A stretch of DNA of 64,000 nucleotides from Paenibacillus pinistramenti (lineage in GTDB: Bacteria; Bacillota; Bacilli; Paenibacillales; Paenibacillaceae): the NCBI RefSeq assembly GCF_005869875.1, contig NZ_VAWG01000003.1, positions 186,001-250,000 of the forward strand, written 5' to 3'. The notes beneath the pieces are model-generated. The model made no database searches. It saw only the letters and a list, made by a program, of their open reading frames with translations, and was not told the origin of the DNA. Shown here one piece after another: positions 32,601-39,400 of this stretch. Made by a program: the position numbers and the translations under genes. The stretch's first letter is position 1; every line of letters starts with the position of its first letter.

Positions 32601-33343
32601 TACCAGTCGCCGCTCTCCGGCACGTCGGTCTGCTCGCCCCAAATCTGCGGGGATGCGGGCGGAAGATCCGCGTACCAGTCATAGAAGCTTAGAATTGTCC
32701 CGCCTATGAGCGACAGAAACCGCGTCCCCGCCGCATAGCTGACCATGGACATCGCCGGAATCGGGCTGAAGCCGACCACCCGGTCAGGGCCGTAGGTCTT
32801 GATCGTATGGATGCTGGCTGCAGCAATGATCTGGCAGACCTCGCTCCAGCTGGCACGGACCAGCCCTCCCTTGCCCCGGGCTTTCACATAATGCTCCCGT
32901 TTCTGCGGGTTTGAAATAATATTTGCCCAGGCGGTAACCGGATCATGTCCAAGCTCTCGTTCAGCCCGCCAAAGTTCAAGCAGCGCCCCCCGTATGTAAG
33001 GGTATTTCACCCGGGCAGGGCTGTAGGTATACCAGGAGAAGCTTGCTCCTCTGGGGCAGCCCCGCGGCTCATATTCCGGGAAATTGGCTCCGGTAGTCGG
33101 ATAGTCCGTCTGCTGGGTCTCCCAGGTAATGATGCCGTCCTTTACATAGACCTTCCAGCTGCAGGAGCCGGTACAGTTCACCCCGTGCGTCGACCGGACA
33201 ACCTTGTCGTGCTGCCACCGCCCCCGGTACAAATCCTCCCAGTTCCTCGTTCTTGTGCTCTCTTCCGTCCAGCCTTCATTGATCTTCTCTCCGCGCGCCA
33301 AATGCTTCAGCGATTCAAGCAGCTTGTTCTGTCTTCTGCCCAC
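29660..33343 (-). CDS. narG: Respiratory nitrate reductase, alpha subunit (Mo-bis-MGD)
   Basis: The catalytic subunit that reduces nitrate to nitrite on the cytoplasmic face. The 1227-residue protein has the FS0 cluster motif THGVNCTGSCSWKVYVKDG with the later Cys in EYEPRGCPRGASFSW, and the Mo-ligand Asp region FYDWYADLPPASPQIWGEQTD. The length is almost that of B. subtilis NarG. There is no Tat signal, as expected for the NarG type. The start is GTG 33343 with AGGGGATC upstream. It is preceded by four co-directional genes (narK-PAS, hemerythrin and two unknowns) with very short gaps. Confidence 0.97.
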   Translation of the reverse strand: MGRRQNKLLESLKHLARGEKINEGWTEESTRTRNWEDLYRGRWQHDKVVRSTHGVNCTGSCSWKVYVKDGIITWETQQTDYPTTGANFPEYEPRGCPRGASFSWYTYSPARVKYPYIRGALLELWRAERELGHDPVTAWANIISNPQKREHYVKARGKGGLVRASWSEVCQIIAAASIHTIKTYGPDRVVGFSPIPAMSMVSYAAGTRFLSLIGGTILSFYDWYADLPPASPQIWGEQTDVPESGDWYNAKYFIIWGTNLPQTRTPDAHFMVEARYNGTKVVGVSPDYAEYEKFADLWLPARVGTDGALAMAMTHVILKEFYADQQVPYFQGYVKKFTDLPFLVMIKEEESGNRSDRFLRASDLQDNQELSEWKTLVWDELSDSPYAPNGSQGFRWDQGSSWNLDLERPDGTPVDPRLSFLDSSDEIVMVDFPYFAEREGELVRRGVPVKQLRTADGGILKVTTVYDLMMAHVGVGRNLPGDYPADYDDPKPYTPAWQEAITGVKKSHVIQVAREFADNAAKTGGKSMIAMGGGTNHWYHSDQIYRAILNLVLLTGSQGVNGGGWAHYVGQEKVRPLEGWQQIAFAGDWTRPARLQNGTSFFYFATEQFRYESRVNEEETTPWGGRYNKMHPADVNAMAARLGWLPSFPQFTQNSIDLVREARESGAQSDQEAADHIASRAAKDEIQWAIEHPNDPRNFPRVFFNWRSNLLGDSGKGHEYFAKHLIGAENQVLTDTAHSWRPEDVHTDDIPPEGKTDLFVAMDFRMTSSGLFSDIVLPAATWYEKHDLSSTDMHPFVHPFNPAISPPWQAKSDWDTFREIAKVFSELAAQHLPKTEDVIMSPLAHDTPNEIAQVHGKIRDWRKGDVLPIPGKTMPVFQIVERDYPNVYEKMITVGPNIKKGYGSKGVKIPGEKVYRELGERLGISRKEGVGKGCPDLYSDRQAIEAILLMSGATNGQRAVEGWKSMEAQTGKKLTGIAEPREEDAYTLADITAQPRQAISAPVWSGLEKDNRRYSPFTLNTEYSIPWRTVTGRQSFYLDHEMILDFGEGLPLYLPPLFHVPFLKGEKEVANSGKSLTIRYLTPHQKWGIHTMFTETNQMATLFRGWQVVWMNEKDAASIGVKDNDWIEVYNRNGVVVARAVTTYRIPEGIAYMYHAQDRTMGVPGTSINKKRGGTHNSVTRITLKPTHMIGGYSQLSYGFNYYGPTGSQRDTVTIIRPLKEVDWLED

Positions 33344-33371
33344 ACGATCCCCTGCCTTTCATGAATTAGTC

Positions 33372-33623
33372 CTATGCCAGCGGATTAAATCTCTCTCCAG
33401 TCAGCTTGAATGAGGATTCCGGCTCACCCAATTCCTCCATGAACACGTTCAGATCAGGCGAATTGCAGGCGACCAGAATGAGCCGCTGGAGCTGATTCAG
33501 ATCGGTTAACTGACCAATTTGCCTGATTAGGCCTTCCGGAATTTCTCCGAACCTCATGGCCAGTATTTCAAACAGATCCTCTCTGTCCTGTCTCAGAAAC
33601 ACTTCGTCTTGTTCAAGTGACAT
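33372..33623 (-). CDS. Small protein in nar operon, DUF4351-like end
   Basis: An 83-residue protein between narG (28 bp) and another unknown gene (12 bp). The centre, LFEILAMRFGEIPEGLIRQIGQLTDLNQLQRLI, recalls the DUF4351-type helix pair (RxFG.x.PE....I..L....L..L...), but this is a resemblance only. The C-terminal part (GEPESSFKLTGERFNPLA) is unlike it. There is no signal peptide and no Cys pair. Its place in the operon suggests a role in NarG maturation or regulation, which is inference. Confidence 0.65.
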   Translation of the reverse strand: MSLEQDEVFLRQDREDLFEILAMRFGEIPEGLIRQIGQLTDLNQLQRLILVACNSPDLNVFMEELGEPESSFKLTGERFNPLA

Positions 33624-33635
33624 AAGATCCCTCCA

Positions 33636-33989
33636 TTATGGCTTCATCATTTTAAAATAGTCCGCAATCATCGCTTTCTTGATCTCCTCCGCTGCCTGCC
33701 GGAAGAAGAGAGCTGCCTCCCCGGCGCCGCCTTCAATCCCCTGCTCAATCCCCTGAACCTCTTCCTGATCTTCGAAAAATCCCTTTTTCAGCTGGTTAAA
33801 CTGCTCCCCGTAGAGCAGTTCCACTTGAATGCCGCTTCCGCTGCGGGAACCGCCGGCTCTGACATCGTAAGGATGGATATGCAGGCGGGCGAGCTCATTT
33901 TTCAATATCTGGTACAATTGCGGCGATACGAATTCCAGCGGTCTGATTGCTGCGGCCTGCTCCTCTTCAAATTGCCTCTTCGTCAGCAT
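33636..33989 (-). CDS. Unknown acidic protein in nar operon
   Basis: A 117-residue soluble protein. I do not recognise it. It begins with a charged helix (LTKRQFEEEQAAAIRPLEF), has a Gly/Ser loop (RAGGSRSGSGIQVELLYGEQ) and ends in an amphipathic helix (ALFFRQAAEEIKKAMIADYF). ATG 33989 is preferred, with GTGGGGGGAC upstream, so it overlaps the end of the hemerythrin gene by 23 bp. The close packing with narK, the hemerythrin and narG indicates one transcript. Confidence 0.65.
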   Translation of the reverse strand: MLTKRQFEEEQAAAIRPLEFVSPQLYQILKNELARLHIHPYDVRAGGSRSGSGIQVELLYGEQFNQLKKGFFEDQEEVQGIEQGIEGGAGEAALFFRQAAEEIKKAMIADYFKMMKP

Positions 33990-34434
33990 GTACGTGTCCC
34001 CCCACTTCATGTCCAATCATGCGTTCCTCTTCTTCGTTGTGAAGATGATCAATCAGGATTAGAGCATTGAACCGGTGAAGCACCTGCTTGATGTTATCTG
34101 TCTGAGCGGCGTTCTGCCTCATAAGCAGCTCCTTGATCTCGCCGGCAAGAATGCGCATGAGCTGGTGGTCGCGGATCAGCGAAGTAATGACAGACTGAAG
34201 ATCGGGGCGCTGGGCAAGCACGTCCAGATAGAGCCCCTCTTCTTCACTCGCAGCGTGCTGCAGAGTCCGGCTCTCCCAGTGCTCCAAAGCCACATAAGCC
34301 ACCTCCAGCGCTTTGGGCAGTTCCCCGCTCTGAAGGCAGTGCTCCAGCACACCGGTAAGCTCCCTGGCTTCCTCGAGCGCGGCTTCGTGAATAAGTGAAT
34401 GGCTGTCTACATTTCTTAGAGCTGGTCCAGACAT
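33967..34434 (-). CDS. Hemerythrin-like (HHE) domain protein
   Basis: A 155-residue helical protein of the hemerythrin HHE type. Candidate diiron ligands are spread as in the fold: the His/Glu group VALEHWESRTLQHAASEEEGLYLD, RDHQLMRILAGEI in the third helix, and LILIDHLHNEEEERMIGHE in the last. Such proteins bind O2 or NO or help repair Fe-S centres damaged by NO (Ric/YtfE type). In a nitrate-reducing operon a role in NO or oxygen sensing or defence is reasonable but not shown. It lies 2 bp after the narK gene and overlaps the next gene. Confidence 0.85.
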   Translation of the reverse strand: MSGPALRNVDSHSLIHEAALEEARELTGVLEHCLQSGELPKALEVAYVALEHWESRTLQHAASEEEGLYLDVLAQRPDLQSVITSLIRDHQLMRILAGEIKELLMRQNAAQTDNIKQVLHRFNALILIDHLHNEEEERMIGHEVGGHVHADEEAI

Positions 34435-34436
34435 GG

Positions 34437-35933
34437 CTATCTCTCCTTTTGTTTGCTTAAATCACTGAATATAGCAACGTAATTCTTCACCCTATCCTGA
34501 TCATCCTTAATGGTGCTCACAGTCAGCCACTCGCGGTACAAGGAACCGTCTGCGCGCTTGTTAGTAATCTCGCCCTGCCAGTGCCCCTTATCATTAAGCG
34601 ACTCCCAGAATTCCTCGTAAAATCTGCGGTCATGCTTCCCTGAGCTGAGAATTGACGGATTGCGGCCAATGACATCTTGTTTTGCATACCCCGTAACTTG
34701 GGTAAACGCATGATTGACCGTAATAATCTTGCTCTCTTTATCCGTGACCATCACCGCGTCCGCTGTAGAACTGACAATATCGGCGTACAGTTGAACCCGG
34801 GACTGGAAGGACAGCCAGAATACGAGCACGAGACTGGCCAGAGCCGCTTCGGACAAGGCCATGAAGCCGATGGAATAATGGCCTGTCATGCCGTACAGCA
34901 TGGTCAGCATCAGCGGCGGAAAGAATCCGCCGAGTCCCCCGGCAGCAGACACGATCCCGTTCGCGATCCCTCCCTGCTTGGCAAAATAAAGCGGCACCAG
35001 TTTGAATACCGCTCCGTTCCCGGTCCCGGCGCACACCGCAACCGCCAGGCACCCGACTGTAAAGAGCGGCATAGACAAGGTGAAGGACAGCAGGATGCCT
35101 GAAAGGGTCAGGCCGCCAAACACGAACATAAGCACCGCATAAGCATTGAACTTATCGGACAGAACGCCGCCAATTGGCCGCAAGAGGGTCGCCAGCACGA
35201 TGAATCCGGCTGTCCGCAATCCCGCATCCACCTTCTCCAAATGAAATTGGCTGACAAAGAAATTCGGCAAATAAATGGTGAAAGCAACAAAAGAGCCGAA
35301 GGTTATGAAGTAAAAAATACACAGAAACCACAGCTTCTCATTTTTATAGACTTGGAGAAATTGGCCCTTCATAGAGACGCGGACCTTTGGCTCCTGCCGG
35401 TCACCGCCTATAAAGTTAATCAGGGCGAATAAGGCAACCCAGATCAGAAAGACAAAGACCGCTGATCTCCAGCCAAAGCTATTTGCAAGAATTGGAGCGC
35501 CGAAGGTAGTGAAAGCGGTCCCCATATTCCCTATGCCGTAGATTCCGTTCACGGTGCCGTGTTTTTCCTTCGGATAATATTTAGGAATGGAGGTAACCCC
35601 GATAGAGAATGTTGCTCCGCCTATACCCAGAAAGAAACCGCTGATGATCAGATCCCAGAAGGAATGGGCAAAGCCAAGGTAGCCAATCGGCAGAAGAAGG
35701 GCCAGGAAGCTGATGACAAACATGAGTCTGGCTCCGAAGCGATTGGTCAGAAAACCTACCGGAATCCGCAGCACGGAGCCCAGAATGACAGGAATTGCCG
35801 TTACCCATGCCGCCTGCCCGGAAGTAAGCGGAATGTCTGCCTTGATATACACCATTAGGGAAGAAATGAGCACCCAGCACATAAAGGAAGCAATAAGACT
35901 CCCCGTCTGAAGAGGCAGTTGAAATTTACGCAT
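34437..35933 (-). CDS. narK: Nitrate/nitrite transporter with fused C-terminal PAS domain
   Basis: A 498-residue fusion. Residues 1 to about 380 form a 12-helix MFS transporter of the NarK/NasA group; GFFLGIGGATFSIGVTSIPKYYPKEKHG and NGIVSAAGGLGGFFPPL are the two nitrate signature regions, with the conserved Arg in LRIPVGFLTNRFGARL. Residues about 383-498 form a PAS domain (YADIVSSTADAVMVTDKESK, TGYAKQDVIGRNPSILSSGKHD, GEITNKRADGSLYREWLTVS, VKNYVAIFSDLSKQKER). No output domain follows. ATG 35933 with AGAGGAT is preferred. Ordinary NarK is about 390-460 residues and has no PAS. It is the first gene of the nar operon. Confidence 0.92.
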   Translation of the reverse strand: MRKFQLPLQTGSLIASFMCWVLISSLMVYIKADIPLTSGQAAWVTAIPVILGSVLRIPVGFLTNRFGARLMFVISFLALLLPIGYLGFAHSFWDLIISGFFLGIGGATFSIGVTSIPKYYPKEKHGTVNGIYGIGNMGTAFTTFGAPILANSFGWRSAVFVFLIWVALFALINFIGGDRQEPKVRVSMKGQFLQVYKNEKLWFLCIFYFITFGSFVAFTIYLPNFFVSQFHLEKVDAGLRTAGFIVLATLLRPIGGVLSDKFNAYAVLMFVFGGLTLSGILLSFTLSMPLFTVGCLAVAVCAGTGNGAVFKLVPLYFAKQGGIANGIVSAAGGLGGFFPPLMLTMLYGMTGHYSIGFMALSEAALASLVLVFWLSFQSRVQLYADIVSSTADAVMVTDKESKIITVNHAFTQVTGYAKQDVIGRNPSILSSGKHDRRFYEEFWESLNDKGHWQGEITNKRADGSLYREWLTVSTIKDDQDRVKNYVAIFSDLSKQKER

Positions 35934-36038
35934 ATATGCACATCCTCTTGACATATTGGTAAAATTATTAACTTCATTACCCTCATTCATACTCCTTAAA
36001 CATGAAATTCCATTTTTGTAAGCTTGCTACTCACCAGT

Positions 36039-36074
36039 CAGCAGTTTGCCAGTCATCAGCAGTTTGCCAGTCAT
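36039..36074. repeat. 18-bp direct repeat upstream of narK
   Basis: CAGCAGTTTGCCAGTCAT occurs twice in tandem (36039-36056 and 36057-36074), about 105 bp upstream of the narK start. It does not match an FNR box. It might be a regulatory repeat or simple duplication. Confidence 0.7.
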
Positions 36075-36159
36075 TGATGAACTAAAGTCAATAAGGTCAA
36101 AAGGTCCGCATATCGGCATTGAATGCCTGCCTTTTTCTATTACAGACTACAAATCAGGA

Positions 36160-36189
36160 TTGTCAGGCCGCTCGGGCGCGTGATATAAT
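36160..36189 (+). promoter_or_regulatory. Sigma-A promoter of the amylopullulanase gene
   Basis: TTGTCA (36160-36165), an 18-bp spacer and a perfect TATAAT (36184-36189). Transcription would begin near 36196, so the leader before the large ORF is about 265 bases. The first LacI-type operator (36206-36218) lies right after the start point. Confidence 0.7.
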
Positions 36190-36205
36190 CGAATTATTAA
36201 ATTGT

Positions 36206-36218
36206 TCAAACGTTTGCA
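36206..36218. promoter_or_regulatory. LacI/MalR-type operator 1
   Basis: TCAAACGTTTGCA contains the palindrome CAAACGTTTG (36207-36216), the core of LacI-family maltose regulators such as MalR (GCAAACGTTTGC). It sits about 10 bp after the predicted transcription start, a natural repression site. Confidence 0.65.
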
Positions 36219-36311
36219 CAAATGACGTTACAGGCAGCTTTTTCCCTCAACTGTAACCGCTGACATCCTCTCGAAGAGCATCAGGAGAAGATGTTTTTTA
36301 ATTACCTGTTT

Positions 36312-36325
36312 TGCAAACGTTTGCA
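36312..36325. promoter_or_regulatory. LacI/MalR-type operator 2, perfect palindrome
   Basis: TGCAAACGTTTGCA is a perfect 14-bp dyad, 106 bp downstream of operator 1 by start positions (about ten helical turns). The spacing would allow a looped repressor. It differs from the usual cre consensus at two positions, so a maltodextrin regulator is more likely than CcpA. Confidence 0.7.
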
Positions 36326-36344
36326 CTAAATGTCGGAGGTGATT

Positions 36345-36404
36345 TTGAAGGCGTTTTCCCTTGTGTCTGCTCTATTATTTTATTATCCTCTTATGCCGCT
36401 TTAA
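36345..36404 (+). CDS. Possible 19-residue leader peptide
   Basis: A short frame starting at TTG 36345, four to five bases after a very strong SD (GGAGGTGAT, 36335-36343). It encodes MKAFSLVSALLFYYPLMPL and ends at TAA 36402-36404, 57 bp before the amylopullulanase start. The peptide is hydrophobic. It could be a leader peptide that affects translation or transcription of the next gene, or a chance ORF behind an SD-like sequence. The strong SD with no other use nearby is the main argument. Confidence 0.4.
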   Translation: MKAFSLVSALLFYYPLMPL

Positions 36405-36460
36405 CTGCCAACCGCTTGAACGTTCTCAAACTTTACGTACTGAAAGGAGATAACTGAACT

Positions 36461-39400
36461 ATGCAGCGTCAACCTTACAAATGGCTGGTCTGGGCGCTAG
36501 TCCTTGTTCTGATCACCGGCAGCTTCCCGGCTCTTCAGAAGGCTTCGGCTTCCTCTGAGACCACGGGGTCCCTTACCTCCATTACAAGCCCGGATTTCAG
36601 GCTGGACAGCAATAATACCGTAACGGCGACTGTTTACAGTGTCACGGATTCAACCATCAATGAGCAGTACATAAACGGGGATTTCAATAACTGGAATGAG
36701 AACTCTTTTGTGCCGATGACCCAGGAAATTTCCCCGGATGCCGATCATCATCTGTTCTCCTACACCTTCTCGAATGAGCAGCTTAATTCTACTGGCGGAC
36801 AAATTCAGTATAAATTTATGCCGGGAGCCAGTTGGGAGAACTCCTATATAGACCCGCTGAACCACACTCCTTTAGTCGGCGGCAACTCTGCTGTCTCCGC
36901 CATGGTTCTGCAGTCGGATGCAGACACAGCCAAACCGGGCGACCAGGTGCAGATCAACGCCATCCGGACTTTGGCGGACGGTTCAGAGGTTAACCTGAAC
37001 GAGAATGCCGAATGGACAGCCAATCTGACAGACGCCGATATTGCGGTCAATAATGGCCTTGTCACTATTCCTTCGGATGCCGCAATTGGTTCGACCCTTC
37101 AGGTAAGCGCTTCCTTTGAGGGGCTTGAGATTTCTAAAAATATTACGGTGCTGAGCAGCACGCTTGCCAGCCCTATTATTAATGGAGACGGAACCGTTAC
37201 GTTCAAGAACGTCTCCTACAGCGGTGATACCCTGTATCTGGTCGGTGACATGAATGGCTGGAGCGAGAACACCGCCATCGAAATGACCAAACAGGACGGC
37301 GTATTCTCCGTCACCCTGCCGCTTGATGCCGGAACCTATGGATACAAGTTTATCCCGAATAAGGGAAGCTGGACCGGCGCCTTTACCGATCCTTTAAACT
37401 CAAAATCCTCTAACGGCAACTCCGTCGTTTATGTGCCCGGAATCAGCATTACCTCCGGCAGCGACATTGGCAAAGGCAGTTCCATGGAGCTTACAGCCCA
37501 GCTGATCAGCGGCGAGGACGGCTCCGCCAGCACCATTCAACCGGCCTGGTCCCTGGACGGAAGCGCGAATGGAGTGACGTTAACCGGCAGCACGCTTCAA
37601 GTGAGTGAGAGCAGCACGCTTGCCAGCGGCTCTACGGTAACGGTAATTGCGGCTAACGGGAATTACACGGCTCGCAAGAGCATTACTATTCAGGACAAGA
37701 TGTACACGTTTAACCTGCACTACTACCGGGCGGACCAGAATTATACCAATTGGGACAACTGGATCTGGTATGGCCAGGCCGCCGGGAAGGCGTATCCTTT
37801 TACCAGTGAAGATCAGGACGGATTTGTGACTGTATCGGTCAAAATGCCTGCTGCTTCCATTAGTGTCATTCAGCGGCCGGGCAGCTGGGATTCGCAGGAT
37901 TTAACCCATGCGGTCACCGTTTCCACCGGAACCTCTGTCGATGCCTGGATCATTCAGGATGACACCACCGTGTATTACAGCCGGGACGAAGCGCTCGCGG
38001 CCATTACCGAAGCTCCGGCCCAGCGCTACATCGAATTCAAATACTTCCGGCCGAATCAGGACTATGACGGCTGGAGCCTATGGCTCTGGAATACAGGCTC
38101 CAAAGACGGCGAACAGCAGTTTGAAGAAGTTAAAGACGGTTACGCCATCGCAAGAATCAAAATCGGACGGAACGCCACAAGCGTCGGCTTTAAAGTCAAA
38201 TATGGCAATTGGGAAGCCACTGATGTCGACTTTGACCGATATATTGATACTCCGCTGAAGCAGACCGTCACCAAGGTGACTGCTGTTCAAGGCCAGAAGG
38301 AGCTGCAGATCGTCCCTTCCGTTACCGGACCGGTAATGAATGACGGCAAGATTACCTTCTATTATCGGGACAACGAGCTGTATAACAACGACCAGATGGA
38401 TCAAATTACCAGTGCCAAAGTTAGTGTAACGCTGGACGGCCAAAGCACTGAGTATCCGATGGTTTATGACGATACAAACGAATATTTCAGCTACACGCTG
38501 AGCGGATTGCAAAAAGGACATTATACGTATTCTTTCCTGATTACGAAAAATGGTGAAACGACGGAAGTCACCGATCCTGAGAACACGGAGAACGGTGTTT
38601 CCTCCTTCGACTATGATAATCCGCAGGTTCAAATTACAGGCTCCCTCTCCCCGGCAGCCATCATGCCGAATGAGAATACCGTTCTGACGGTACAGACGGC
38701 TTCTGAAGAACAGAATCTGCAGTACCGCGAGCTGTATGTTGACCTTACTCCGGTCGGCGGACCAGCCAAGGAGACGATCGACCTTGCCCTGATGCAGGCG
38801 ACGCTTGCCGTAACCGACTCGACAACAGCCGGCGACAAGACGCTGACAATTACGGCAGTAGATCAATATGGCAATAAGCATACGGGAACCGTGAAATTAA
38901 CAGTCAAAACTAGACAATCTGCCGGCAGCCTTGACTTTGACTGGGACGAAGCGCGGATTTATTTCCTGCTGACAGACCGGTTTAACGACGGGGACACAAG
39001 CAATGATTACAACGTGGATAAATCCGCGGTTGATGCTTACCACGGCGGCGATTTCAAAGGCTTGACCGAGAAGCTCGACTATATCAAAGAGCTTGGAATC
39101 AACACCATCTGGATTACGCCTATCGTTGATAATATTGATTTCAATGTTTCTACAACCGGCGACTCCTACGGCTACCACGGCTACTGGGCTAAAAATTTCG
39201 AGGCGCTCGACGAGCACCTGGGCAACATGGACGACTTCAAGACCCTGATTAATACCGCCCATGACAAAGGCATCAAAATTATGGTCGACGTCGTGCTGAA
39301 CCATACCGGCTACGGCCTTAAGGAAACGGATACCAATACCGAAGTCTCCCAGGAGGACAAAGACCGGTTTGCCGGCATGCTCCGGACGGATGGCGTCTCC

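Noticed and set aside
35934..36180. FNR box for the nar operon
   Set aside because: No TTGTGA-N4-TCACAA-like dyad was found upstream of narK. The 18-bp direct repeat there does not resemble one.
36312..36325. CcpA cre site
   Set aside because: TGCAAACGTTTGCA departs from the cre consensus at two symmetric positions and fits the LacI/MalR operator better, so cre was not claimed.
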